DNA of 36,515 bases from an uncultured Sphingomonadales bacterium (GCA_937898525.1 CALCBC010000135.1:1-36515), one strand, 5' to 3'. Positions 24,212-32,278 are shown, counted from the first letter of the stretch. Made by a program: numbers and translations. Notes: generated by a model not told the origin, from the sequence alone.

Positions 24212-26653
24212 ATGACGTTCGTACCGCCCGAGATCAAAGCCTGGTTCGCTGGCCGCGGCTGGCGCGTCCGGCGTCACCAGGCGGAGATGCTCGCGGCGAG
24301 CGAAGCGGCGCGTCATGCGCTGCTCGTCGCCGACACCGGCGCCGGCAAGACGCTTGCCGGCTTCCTGCCGACGCTTGCGGCGTTCTGCCCGAGCCGTGAA
24401 GAGCTTCCCGGCGAGGGGCTGCACACGCTTTACGTCTCGCCGCTCAAGGCACTGGCGCATGACGTCCAGCGCAACCTCGTGGCGCCGGTCGAGGATATCG
24501 GCCTGCCCATCCGGATCGAGACCCGCAGCGGCGACACGCCGGCAGACCGCAAGAAGCGCCAGCGCGCCCGGCCGCCGCACGTGCTTCTGACCACGCCGGA
24601 AAGCCTTTCGCTGCTGCTCAGCTATCCCGACAGTTTTGAGCTGTTTGCCGGCCTGAAGCGCGTGGTGATCGACGAGATCCACGCGTTCGCGACCGGCAAG
24701 CGCGGCGACCTGCTGGCGCTCTCGCTGGCACGGCTGCAAGCGATCGCGCCGCAGATGCAGCGCGCGGCGCTGTCGGCGACCGTGGCCGATCCCGAGGGCT
24801 TCCGCGCCTGGCTCGCGCCGTGGGGCGAGATCGATGCGGTGGCGTTCGTCAAAGGCGAGAAGGGCGCCCCACCCGAGGTCGAGATCCTGCTGCCGGAAGA
24901 GGCGAGCGTACCGTGGGGCGGGCACGCGGCTATCTGGGCGATCCCGCAGCTCTATGAGCTGATCAAGCGCAACCGGACCACGCTGGTGTTCACCAACACG
25001 CGCTTCCTCGCCGAGTACATCTTCCAGGAGTTGTGGGACGCCAACGAGGACAACCTTCCGATCGCGATCCATCACGGCTCGCTGTCGAAGGAGGCGCGGC
25101 GCAAGGTCGAAGGGGCGATGGCGCGCGGCGAGCTGCGCGCGCTGGTTGCCACGGCGAGCCTCGACCTCGGGGTCGACTGGGGCGACATCGACTGCGTCGT
25201 GCAGATGGGCGCGCCCAAGGGTTCGAGCCGGTTGCTGCAGCGGATCGGCCGCGCGAACCACAGACTCGACATGCCGAGCCGGGCAGTGCTGGTGCCGGGC
25301 AATCGCTTCGAGTTCCTGGAGGCGCAGGCCGCGAAGGATGCGGTCGACCAGGGCAAGCGCGACGGCGAGGATTTCCGGCCCGGCGGTCTCGACGTGCTGG
25401 CGCAGCATGTCATGGCCTGTGCCTGCGCTGCGCCGTTCCGCGAGGATGCCCTGCTCGCCGAGGTGCGCTCGTCGCTCGCCTATGCCTGGGTCGACGAGGC
25501 GGTGTGGCAGCGCGTGCTGACTTTCGTTGCCACCGGCGGCTACGCGCTCAAGGCCTACGACAAGTTCAGGCGCATCGTCCGCGACGCGGATGGCACCTGG
25601 CGTCTGACGCATCCCGAACACGCCCAGCGTCACCGGATGAACGCCGGGATCATCGTCGATTCGGAGATGATCGAGATCCGCTTCCGTAACGGCCGCTCGC
25701 TCGGCAAGGTCGAGGAACAGTTCGCCGCCTCGCTCAGGGCAGGCGACACCTTCCGCTTTGCCGGGATGGACCTCGAGGTCGAATCATTCCGCGACCTCGA
25801 CCTCGTCGTGCGCGCGGCGAAGCGCGCCGCGGTCATCCCGAGCTACATGGGTCTGCGTCTCCCGCTGACCACGCATCTTGCCGATCGCGTGCGCGCGTTG
25901 CTGGTCGACCGCGCGGGCTGGGCGCGTTTCCCCGACGACGTGCGCGAATGGCTCGAGGTGCAGGACTGGCGCTCGCAGATGCCGGGCCCTGACAACCTGC
26001 TGGTCGAGAGCTTCCCGCACGCAAAACGCCACTACACGGTCTACTATACGTTCGCCGGGTGGAACGCGAACCAGGCGCTCGGCATGCTGATCACCAAGCG
26101 GATGGACGAGCGCGGGCTCATGCCTGGCGGCTTCGTCGCCAACGATTATTCGCTCGCGGTCTGGGGGCTGAAGCCGGTGACCGACCCGGCGCCGTTGCTC
26201 TCGCCCGACATCCTGACTCACGAGTTCGTCGAGTGGGTCACCGAATCTCACCTGCTGCGCCGCGCCTTCCGCGAAGTCGCGGTGATCGCCGGGCTCGTCG
26301 AGCGGCAGCATCCGGGCAGGCGCAAGAGCGGCAAGCAGGTCACATTCTCGACCGACCTGATCTATGACGTGCTGCGCAAGTACGAGCCGGACCACCTGCT
26401 GATCGAGGCCGCCTGGGCCGATGCGCGGGCGCGAATGACCGACGTCGGCCGGCTCGGCGACCTGCTCGACACCGCGGCCGAGCGGATGGTCCACGTCGAG
26501 CTGGAGCGAGTCAGCCCGCTGGCGGTGCCGGTGCTGGTGATGATCGGTCGCGAGAGCCTGCCCCAGGGCGCAGTTGACGACGAGCTGCTGCTCGAGGCCG
26601 AGACGCTCGCCGGCGCCGCGATGCGCACCGATACGCCTGGCGCAGGGGGCTGA
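24212..26653 (+). CDS. ligase-associated DNA damage response DExH-box helicase (Lhr-like)
   Basis: An 813-residue superfamily 2 helicase. Q-motif region WRVRRHQAEML, Walker A GAGKT (43-47), Walker B DEIH in VVIDEIHAF, SAT in ALSATVAD, motif IV TLVFTNTR, and motifs V/VI ATASLDLGVDWG and QRIGRANHRL are all visible; the Lhr-type winged-helix and core regions follow. Length matches the ligase-associated group, which is usually encoded with an ATP-dependent DNA ligase, an exonuclease and the PdeM phosphoesterase. None of these is next to it here; the following sequence is the decayed exbD on the opposite strand. ATG 24212 starts the conserved FVPPEIKAWF. Confidence 0.93.
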   Translation: MTFVPPEIKAWFAGRGWRVRRHQAEMLAASEAARHALLVADTGAGKTLAGFLPTLAAFCPSREELPGEGLHTLYVSPLKALAHDVQRNLVAPVEDIGLPIRIETRSGDTPADRKKRQRARPPHVLLTTPESLSLLLSYPDSFELFAGLKRVVIDEIHAFATGKRGDLLALSLARLQAIAPQMQRAALSATVADPEGFRAWLAPWGEIDAVAFVKGEKGAPPEVEILLPEEASVPWGGHAAIWAIPQLYELIKRNRTTLVFTNTRFLAEYIFQELWDANEDNLPIAIHHGSLSKEARRKVEGAMARGELRALVATASLDLGVDWGDIDCVVQMGAPKGSSRLLQRIGRANHRLDMPSRAVLVPGNRFEFLEAQAAKDAVDQGKRDGEDFRPGGLDVLAQHVMACACAAPFREDALLAEVRSSLAYAWVDEAVWQRVLTFVATGGYALKAYDKFRRIVRDADGTWRLTHPEHAQRHRMNAGIIVDSEMIEIRFRNGRSLGKVEEQFAASLRAGDTFRFAGMDLEVESFRDLDLVVRAAKRAAVIPSYMGLRLPLTTHLADRVRALLVDRAGWARFPDDVREWLEVQDWRSQMPGPDNLLVESFPHAKRHYTVYYTFAGWNANQALGMLITKRMDERGLMPGGFVANDYSLAVWGLKPVTDPAPLLSPDILTHEFVEWVTESHLLRRAFREVAVIAGLVERQHPGRRKSGKQVTFSTDLIYDVLRKYEPDHLLIEAAWADARARMTDVGRLGDLLDTAAERMVHVELERVSPLAVPVLVMIGRESLPQGAVDDELLLEAETLAGAAMRTDTPGAGG

Positions 26654-26656
26654 CCG

Positions 26657-27060
26657 CTAGGACTTGCCGAAGCTGCGGTACTGCTCGTTGCCGAGGAAGC
26701 CGAAGTTGCTGATCCCCGACCGCTTGACGATGAGCAGGACCTGCGCCGAGCGCTCGTAGCTGGCGTTGGCGTCGGGGCGGAACTGCACCTGCGGTTCGGG
26801 GCTCATCGATCGAACCCGGGCAAGTCGATCGGCGAGGCCGCCTTCGTCGATCGCTGGCCGTTCCATACGAGCGTGCCGTCGCTCTCGATGACGAGGAGAT
26901 TGCGTACCGGATCAGGGGCGGGAGCTTCGATGTCGGGACCGGGGAGCGCGACCTCGAGCGAATCGGTCGCGAGCGGTACGGCCATGATCTGTACGATCAG
27001 CAGCACGAGCAGGACGTCGATCAGCGGCGTCGCGTTGATTTCACCGAACGGCGTGCGGGC
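26657..27060 (-). pseudogene. decayed third exbD paralogue (start lost, one-base deletion)
   Basis: The upstream part reads RTPFGEINATPLIDVLLVLLIVQ, with the ExbD/TolR membrane helix and its Asp, continuing to LVIESDGTLVWNGQ. Near 26850-26856 the frame breaks; the next frame continues IDEGGLADRLARVRS and ends RSGISNFGFLGNEQYRSFGKS. A single missing base between the Q and I codons explains the break. No start codon precedes the N-terminal part, which begins directly in the T-tract of the upstream terminator. It matches the exbD gene at 27120-27554 closely at its C terminus (FGFVGNEKYRVFGKE), so it is an old, diverged tandem duplicate. A sequencing error could explain the frameshift but not the missing start. 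Confidence 0.85.
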
Positions 27061-27092
27061 AAAGAAAAAGGGGCGGATCGCCCCGCCCCTTT
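27061..27092 (-). terminator. strong intrinsic terminator after the tonB-exbB-exbD-exbD operon
   Basis: On the minus strand AAAGGGGCGG, loop GGCGAT and CCGCCCCTTT form a perfect 10-pair stem, followed by TTCTTT. It lies 27 bases after the last intact exbD stop. The sequence AAAGAAAAAGGGGCGG on the other strand may allow weaker termination in the opposite direction. Confidence 0.88.
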
Positions 27093-27119
27093 CCGTTGTC
27101 TCGTTGTACGACCAGCAGG

Positions 27120-27554
27120 CTATTCCTTGCCGAACACCCGGTACTTCTCGTTGCCGACGAAGCCGAACTTGGTCACCCCCGAGCCCTTGATGATGTTGAG
27201 CACCTTGGCCGAAAGGTCGTAGCTCGCCAGCGCTTCGGGCTCGAACTGCAGCTCGGGCTCGACCTCGTAGCTCAGCGAGGTCTTCAGGTTCGCCACCAGG
27301 ATTTCCGGCGTGATCGGCGTGCCGTTCCACAGGATCTCATTGTCCGGCGTGAGGACGATCTTGTTCTTGATCGGATCGACCATGTTCTGCGGCGGATTGG
27401 GATCTGCCACCGGCAGGTCGATGTCGACCGAGTGCGTCGCGATCGGGATCGACATGATGAACACGATGAGGAGAACGAGCAGGACGTCGATGAGCGGCGT
27501 CATGTTCATTTCCATCATCGGGGTGCCATCGTCGCGGCCACCTGACATCGCCAT
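27120..27554 (-). CDS. exbD: ExbD/TolR-family biopolymer transport protein (second copy)
   Basis: A 144-residue inner-membrane protein: short cytoplasmic N terminus, one helix (about 22-42) with the proton-translocating D23 in TPLIDVLLVLLIVFIM, and a periplasmic domain ending GVTKFGFVGNEKYRVF. With ExbB and TonB it uses proton motive force to energise outer-membrane TonB-dependent receptors. AAGGAG lies 9 bases before the ATG. It is the last intact gene of the operon, 32 bases after the first exbD and 27 bases before the strong terminator. Confidence 0.94.
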   Translation of the reverse strand: MAMSGGRDDGTPMMEMNMTPLIDVLLVLLIVFIMSIPIATHSVDIDLPVADPNPPQNMVDPIKNKIVLTPDNEILWNGTPITPEILVANLKTSLSYEVEPELQFEPEALASYDLSAKVLNIIKGSGVTKFGFVGNEKYRVFGKE

Positions 27555-27586
27555 GGGAAACTACTCCTTGAAATCCTCGTCCCGGA

Positions 27587-28123
27587 TCAGACGTTCGGAT
27601 CGACCGGGTTGGAAATGAACCCGACGGTCGGATAGCCCGCCGCCTGGATGTTGTAGATCGCACCGGCCACGCAGCGCCACGGCGTGTTGACGTCCGCGCG
27701 GATGTGGACCTGCGGGATCAGCTCCGGGTCTGACATCAGCGCTTCAGCGCCGCCGGCCCGCGTGACGATCGCGTCGAGCCGGTTGAACGCCATGTCGTAC
27801 AGTTCCTGCGAATCGACCGGCGTGACGTTGTTGAAGAACACCCGGCATTCGCCCGAGCGGCTCGCGCCGCTGTAGGCGGAATTGTTCAACCGCGGCGTGC
27901 GACCGGCCTCGTCGGTCGAGGTCACGGTCAGCAGCAGGTTCTCGACCTTGTTCTTCGATTCGACCGACTCGAAGACCGGGATCGTCAGATCCTCGATCGT
28001 CTGAAGGGTAACCGGCACCGCGATGATGAAGATGATCAGCATCACCAGCATCACGTCCACGAGGGGCGTGGTGTTGATGTCCGACATCGGAGTCTCAATA
28101 TCGCCGCCCGTCGAAATCGCCAT
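27587..28123 (-). CDS. exbD: ExbD/TolR-family protein with long periplasmic insert (first copy)
   Basis: A 178-residue ExbD-type protein, about 35 residues longer than the copy behind it. The helix and D23 (TTPLVDVMLVMLIIFII) are typical. The periplasmic part has an extra stretch (about 68-125) and two cysteines, C93 (GECRVFF) and C151 (WRCVAG), which could form a disulfide in the periplasm. The C terminus (IYNIQAAGYPTVGFI) keeps the ExbD beta-sheet. Two unlike ExbD proteins in one operon is an arrangement known from Xanthomonas and sphingomonads, where the second can have an accessory role. It follows exbB across an 80-base gap with a hairpin. Confidence 0.92.
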   Translation of the reverse strand: MAISTGGDIETPMSDINTTPLVDVMLVMLIIFIIAVPVTLQTIEDLTIPVFESVESKNKVENLLLTVTSTDEAGRTPRLNNSAYSGASRSGECRVFFNNVTPVDSQELYDMAFNRLDAIVTRAGGAEALMSDPELIPQVHIRADVNTPWRCVAGAIYNIQAAGYPTVGFISNPVDPNV

Positions 28124-28150
28124 CGCTATTGTCCTATCTCACTTCGGGCT

Positions 28151-28187
28151 GAAGGGCGGGTGGCCCGCATGCCGATGCCCGCCCTTC
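28151..28187 (-). promoter_or_regulatory. intercistronic hairpin between exbB and exbD
   Basis: GAAGGGCGGG (28151-28160) and CCCGCCCTTC (28178-28187) form a perfect 10-pair stem with a 17-base loop. No T-run follows on the minus strand, so it is not an obvious terminator; an mRNA-processing or 3'-protecting hairpin, which would raise ExbB over ExbD, fits better. That role is inferred. Confidence 0.55.
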
Positions 28188-28203
28188 GCTCAGTCCAGGT
28201 CGC

Positions 28204-28980
28204 TCAGGCCTTCTTCGGGGCCGCAGCGGCGGGAGCCGCCGCCGGACGAGCCGTCGTCGACGCGGTCGCCATCGCCGGCTTCACCGTACCCCGCGAGGTG
28301 ATGTTCGCGAGGATATCGGTCGAGAAGCCGCTGAGCAGCTCCGCAATGCGGCGGTTGCGGCTCTGCAGCCAGTTGTAGGCGAGCACCGCCGGCACCGCGA
28401 CGAGCAGGCCGATCGCGGTCATGATCAGCGCTTCACCGACCGGACCCGCGACCTTGTCGATCGAGGCCGAGCCGGCGACGGCGATGCCGATCAGCGCGCG
28501 GTAGATGCCGATAACGGTGCCGAGCAGACCGATGAACGGCGCGGTCGCACCGACGGTCGCCAGAAACGGCAGGCCGCCGTTGAGACGGGCGTTGATCGAA
28601 GCTTCCGAACGCGCGAGCGAGCCGTGCATCCAGTCGTGCGCTTCGAGCGTGTCGGTCATCTTCGAGTGCTGCGCCTCGGCGGCGAGGCCGTCGTCGACGA
28701 GCTGACGCCAGGCGCTGTTCTTCTCGAGCTTGGCGGCCCCTTCCTGGAGGGTCGCGGCCTTCCAGAAGGCGCCGTTGCGGATGGCCTTGTACTGGCTCAG
28801 GATCTTGTTCTGCTCGAGCAGCTTGGTGATCAGGATGTAGAACGAAAATACCGACATGATCACGAGCACGCCGAGGATGGTCCAGGCGATGACACCGCCC
28901 TGTTCCATGGCCTCCCAGAAGCCGAAGGCGTTCTCCGGGGCCTGTTCGCCGCCGGCCGCGGCCAGAATTTCAATAAGCAT
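28204..28980 (-). CDS. exbB: MotA/TolQ/ExbB proton channel protein
   Basis: A 258-residue inner-membrane protein with three helices (about 28-52, 137-162 and 183-205) and the typical cytoplasmic segment between the first and second. The family core GLPFLATVGATAPFIGLLGTV and the following GPVGEALIMTAIGLLVAVPAV line the channel. It forms a pentamer around ExbD and drives TonB. The C-terminal tail (about 230-258) is an unusual Ala/Pro/Thr-rich stretch ending in KKA. GAGAGGAC lies 9 bases upstream of the ATG. It is 38 bases behind tonB. Confidence 0.95.
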   Translation of the reverse strand: MLIEILAAAGGEQAPENAFGFWEAMEQGGVIAWTILGVLVIMSVFSFYILITKLLEQNKILSQYKAIRNGAFWKAATLQEGAAKLEKNSAWRQLVDDGLAAEAQHSKMTDTLEAHDWMHGSLARSEASINARLNGGLPFLATVGATAPFIGLLGTVIGIYRALIGIAVAGSASIDKVAGPVGEALIMTAIGLLVAVPAVLAYNWLQSRNRRIAELLSGFSTDILANITSRGTVKPAMATASTTARPAAAPAAAAPKKA

Positions 28981-29018
28981 GCGGGTAGTCCTCTCTTAGG
29001 GAATGCAGGGAAGGCAAA

Positions 29019-29675
29019 CTATCTGCCGAGCTGGTAGACGATCGTGCGCGTGTCGCTGCCCGTGGTCGGGTTGCCGTTGTCGTCCAGCGCGGGGTTGTAG
29101 CGGGCGTAGCGGGTCATGCCGTCGCAAGCCGCCTGGTCGAGCACGCTCGAGCCGCTCGAGCCGACCACGGTGCAGGCGGTAACACGGCCGTTGGTGCCGA
29201 TCGTCACGCTCACACGCACCGAACCCTCGATCTCGTCGCGAATCGCGCGCGCCGGGTAGTTCTCCTGGATGCGCGCGGCCCACCGGTTGAGGCCGTCGGG
29301 ACTTGCAGGGCGCGCCTGGGATGGCGGCGGCGGCGGTGGCGGGGGCGCGGGCGGCGCGGCGCGGGGGATGACGGGTGCCGGCGGAGGCGGCGTGTCGACC
29401 ACCGTGACCGGCGGCGGCGCGGGGTTGATGTTGATCGGCGGCGGGGGCGCCACGATCGGCGGCGGCTGAACCTGCTCCGGCGGCGGCGGCGGCGGCTCGT
29501 CCGGCGGCGGCGGCGGCTCCTCGATATCCACGGTGGTCACGCGTTCGATCGCCTTCTTGACCGCCGAGTATGCGAGACCGGTGATCAGGGCATAACCGAT
29601 GCCAACGTGGATCAGGGCAACGATGATAATCGCGATAATCTTGTTACCGCTCATCTGTTGGTCAGCGTAAGCCAT
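29019..29675 (-). CDS. tonB: energy-transducing protein TonB
   Basis: A 218-residue protein: N-terminal helix (about 12-38, with an His in LIHVGIGYAL as in E. coli TonB), a periplasmic linker (about 52-125) very rich in proline, and a C-terminal TonB domain (about 130-218) with YPARAIRDEIEGSVRVSVTI and ARYNPALDDNG. It carries energy from ExbB/ExbD to TonB-dependent receptors in the outer membrane. The proline codons make the plus strand read as runs of GGC/GGG. AAGGGA lies 5 bases upstream of ATG. First gene of the operon tonB-exbB-exbD-exbD. Confidence 0.95.
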   Translation of the reverse strand: MAYADQQMSGNKIIAIIIVALIHVGIGYALITGLAYSAVKKAIERVTTVDIEEPPPPPDEPPPPPPEQVQPPPIVAPPPPININPAPPPVTVVDTPPPPAPVIPRAAPPAPPPPPPPPSQARPASPDGLNRWAARIQENYPARAIRDEIEGSVRVSVTIGTNGRVTACTVVGSSGSSVLDQAACDGMTRYARYNPALDDNGNPTTGSDTRTIVYQLGR

Positions 29676-29732
29676 CCAGTCCCTTCACTCCGTTCGTTGT
29701 GTCGCCGGGCTTGGTAGCCCCGCATCGACGAA

Positions 29733-29757
29733 GGCTGCCGGTTGGGTTCCGGCAGCC
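29733..29757. promoter_or_regulatory. perfect hairpin in the tonB leader region
   Basis: GGCTGCCGG (29733-29741), loop TTGGGTT and CCGGCAGCC (29749-29757) form a perfect 9-pair stem. It lies 58 bases before the tonB start codon, so it would fold in the tonB leader if transcription begins upstream. Neither side has a T-run. Function is unknown. Confidence 0.45.
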
Positions 29758-29874
29758 CCTCTGAAACAAATCCGCCCTGAGGCCCAGCCGGCTGCGACGA
29801 GCCGATCCGGAAGACCTCCGGCAGAGCCCACGAACCCCCTATCTTATGCTCTCGGTGGGGTCCGATTGGCGGGA

Positions 29875-29922
29875 GCCTTAACCGCGAAGACGGCCCTGAG
29901 CAAACGCTTTGTCGGTTAAGCC
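29875..29922. repeat. spaced inverted repeat GCCTTAACCG-N28-CGGTTAAGCC
   Basis: The arms at 29875-29884 and 29913-29922 are inverted copies with one mismatch. The spacing of 28 bases is long for a single dimer operator. TTAACC also resembles a CtrA half-site, but the TTAA-N7-TTAA arrangement is absent. It could be a paired operator for one or both flanking genes. Confidence 0.35.
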
Positions 29923-30009
29923 GCGATTCACTCGTCCCGCGGTGGAACATGGCTTGCGGACGGACCCGAAGCCGCCGATCAAGCGTTCGGCGTACGAGGA
30001 GGAACGAGA

Positions 30010-30870
30010 ATGAAGAGGGCGAAGCACGAGGGTCGGGCGCCTCGATTCCGCCTGCTGGCGGCGGCCCTGCTGGCGGCCGCCGCACCGCTCGCCGCACAGA
30101 ACGCAAGCCCCGAAGCGGAGGCGCCCAGCGCCACCTATGCGGATCTTGCGGACCTTGCCGAAGCCGCATCGTTGGTGGCGCTGGTCGAAGTGCGCGACCA
30201 GGCCGAAGTTCAGCCCGAACGCGCGCCCGGGGTCGCTCCGGGCATGGCGCGACTCTACGTCGAGGCCCGCACCCTGGCCCTGCTGGCGGGCCAGTCGGCG
30301 CTCGGCGAATCGGTCGTGTACCTCGCCGACGTGCCGCGCGACGCGAAGGGAAAGGTGCCGAAGCTCAAGAAGCAGCGCTTCCTCGTCTTCGCCGATCCGG
30401 TACCCGGGCGGCCCGGGTCGCTGCAGCTGGTCGATCCCGGGGCGCAGGTTCCCGCCACTCCGGCGACCGAACAGCTCGCGCGCACGGTCATAGCCGCGCT
30501 CGCCGAGCCCGGCGCCCCGCCGGCAGTGCTCGGCGTCCGCGATGTGATGTCGGTCCCCGGCAATCTGGTCGGCGAATCGGAGACCCAGCTGTTTCTCGAC
30601 ACGGCGACGGGTGCGCCGGTCTCGCTGACGGTCGTCCGCCGCCCGGGAATGGAGCCGACCTGGGGCGTGTCGTGGAGCGAGATCGTCGATCAGTCGGCGC
30701 AGCCGCCCGAACCGCAGACGATCGGCTGGTATCGCCTCGCCTGCTTCCTGCCCCAGCGCTTGCCGCCGGACGCCTTCCTGCAGGACGACCCGGCCTCGCG
30801 TCAGCGCGCCGAGGCCGACTATCGCTACATTCTCGAGCAGCTCGGCGGGTGCCCGCGCCTGCGCACCTGA
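30010..30870 (+). CDS. exported protein of unknown function
   Basis: A 286-residue protein I do not recognise. A signal peptide with charged start and Ala/Leu core ends near residue 29 (PLAAQ). The mature part has alternating short strands and helices without a known motif: YADLADLAEAASLVALVEV, GKVPKLKKQRFLVFADPV, and VLGVRDVMSVPGNLVGESETQLFLDT. Two cysteines, C245 and C281, could form a disulfide in the periplasm. AGGAGGAA lies 5 bases upstream of ATG 30010. It diverges from tonB across 334 bases and precedes the homoserine dehydrogenase gene by 59 bases. Probably periplasmic; no function proposed. Confidence 0.8.
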   Translation: MKRAKHEGRAPRFRLLAAALLAAAAPLAAQNASPEAEAPSATYADLADLAEAASLVALVEVRDQAEVQPERAPGVAPGMARLYVEARTLALLAGQSALGESVVYLADVPRDAKGKVPKLKKQRFLVFADPVPGRPGSLQLVDPGAQVPATPATEQLARTVIAALAEPGAPPAVLGVRDVMSVPGNLVGESETQLFLDTATGAPVSLTVVRRPGMEPTWGVSWSEIVDQSAQPPEPQTIGWYRLACFLPQRLPPDAFLQDDPASRQRAEADYRYILEQLGGCPRLRT

Positions 30871-30929
30871 CCCCCTAGCCAAGCTCGCCGCCAGACCCTA
30901 ACGACTCGGCGGACTTCGCAGGGGAACCC

Positions 30930-32228
30930 ATGACCGAACCGCTTCGCATTGCTCTTGCCGGCCTCGGCACGGTCGGCGGCGGCGTCATCCGGCTGCTCGA
31001 GACCAACGGCGCACTGATCGCCCGTCGGTCGGGGCGGCCGATCGAGATCGTCGCCGTCTGCGCGCGCGATCGCTCGAAGGATCGCGGCGTCGACCTCTCG
31101 CGCTACGCGTGGGAGGACGACATGACGCTGCTCGCCGAGCGGCCCGGGATCGATGTCGTGGTCGAGCTCGTCGGCGGGGCCGACGGCCCGGCGCTGGCGC
31201 TGGCCCGGCGCACCCTGGCGGCGGGCAAGGGCCTCGTCACCGCCAACAAGGCGATGATCGCGCACCACGGGATGGAACTCGCCGAGGCAGCCGAGTCGGC
31301 TGGCGTGCCGCTCAAGTTCGAAGCGGCCGTTGCCGGCGGAATACCGGTGATCAAGGGGCTGCGCGAAGGGGCGGCTGCCAACGCGATCGTGCGAATCTAC
31401 GGCATCCTCAACGGTACTTGCAATTACATCCTCTCGACGATGGAGCGGAGCGGACGGGACTTCGCCGACGTGCTCCGCGAGGCGCAGGACCTGGGCTACG
31501 CCGAAGCCGATCCCGCGTTCGACATCGAAGGCACCGACGCCGCGCACAAGCTGGCGATTCTCGCCGCGATCGCGTTCGGCAGCCGAATCGACTTCGAGAC
31601 CCTGCAGGCGACCGGGATCACCCGGATCCGCGCCGCGGACATCGCCCAGGCGGCGTCGCTCGGCTACGTCATCCGCCTGATTGGCCTGGCCGACCGCGAT
31701 CCCGGCGACGGGCGCCTGTTCCAGCGCGTCCAACCCTGTCTCGTGCCGCGCAGCCACCCACTGGCTGCCGTCGACGGGCCGACCAATGCGATCGTCGCCG
31801 AAGGCAATTTCGCGGGCCGGCTGCTGTTCCAGGGCGCCGGTGCCGGGGACGGCCCGACCGCGAGCGCGGTGGTGGCGGACCTGATCGACATCGCCCGCGG
31901 CGATACCGGCGCGCCGTTCTCGGTCCCGGTGGCGGCTCTCGAGACACTCGCCCCGGCCGATCCCGGCCACCGGTCCGGTCGCGCCTACCTGCGCTTCACG
32001 GTCGCCGACCGTCCCGGCGTACTCGCCGAGATCACCGCGGCGATGCGCGACGCCGGAGTCTCGATCGAGAGCCTGATCCAGAAGGGCCGGCCCGAGGAAG
32101 GCGGCGAAGTGCTCGTGGCGATCGTCACCCACGAGGGCCCCGAGAGCGCCGTCACCCGGGCGCTCGCACTCCTCGAGGGATCGGAGAGCCTGACCGAACC
32201 GCCGCTGGTCATGCCGCTGCTGGGCTGA
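30930..32228 (+). CDS. hom: homoserine dehydrogenase
   Basis: A 432-residue enzyme that reduces aspartate semialdehyde to homoserine, the branch point to threonine and methionine. An NAD(P) Rossmann motif GLGTVGGGV (11-19), VTANKAMIAHHG, the family signature GILNGTCNYILSTME followed by AQDLGYAEADPAFDIEGTDAAHK, and a C-terminal ACT domain (about 350-430, YLRFTVADRPGVLAEI) are present. The ACT domain usually carries feedback inhibition by threonine. The window also encodes threonine aldolase, which degrades the end product, though far away. Length is standard. Confidence 0.97.
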   Translation: MTEPLRIALAGLGTVGGGVIRLLETNGALIARRSGRPIEIVAVCARDRSKDRGVDLSRYAWEDDMTLLAERPGIDVVVELVGGADGPALALARRTLAAGKGLVTANKAMIAHHGMELAEAAESAGVPLKFEAAVAGGIPVIKGLREGAAANAIVRIYGILNGTCNYILSTMERSGRDFADVLREAQDLGYAEADPAFDIEGTDAAHKLAILAAIAFGSRIDFETLQATGITRIRAADIAQAASLGYVIRLIGLADRDPGDGRLFQRVQPCLVPRSHPLAAVDGPTNAIVAEGNFAGRLLFQGAGAGDGPTASAVVADLIDIARGDTGAPFSVPVAALETLAPADPGHRSGRAYLRFTVADRPGVLAEITAAMRDAGVSIESLIQKGRPEEGGEVLVAIVTHEGPESAVTRALALLEGSESLTEPPLVMPLLG

Positions 32229-32259
32229 CCGCGCAGGCCGTCGCACCGGCCTCAGGGGA

Positions 32260-32278
32260 AACCGGCGCTTCGCCGGTT
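32260..32278 (+). terminator. hairpin between hom and prs, weak terminator candidate
   Basis: AACCGGCG (32260-32267), loop CTT and CGCCGGTT (32271-32278) form a perfect 8-pair stem 31 bases after the hom stop. It lacks a T-run, so factor-independent termination is doubtful. The remaining 70 bases to the prs start may hold the prs promoter. Confidence 0.35.

Larger units (their letters stand above)
29676..30009. other. divergent intergenic region between tonB and an exported-protein gene
   Basis: About 334 bases without a gene, expected to hold the promoters of tonB (leftward) and the 30010 gene (rightward). It contains a perfect hairpin and a spaced inverted repeat, listed separately. I see no convincing -35/-10 pair and no clear Fur or RirA box. 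The reading frame that crosses it on the minus strand lacks family character. Confidence 0.6.

Noticed and set aside
29300..29520. GGC/GGG-rich, repeat-like tract
   Set aside because: It is the reverse strand of the proline codons of the TonB linker, not a separate repeat or CRISPR.
29875..29922. CtrA binding site at the TTAACC arms
   Set aside because: The full TTAA-N7-TTAA pattern is absent; only half-site-like arms in inverted order are present.
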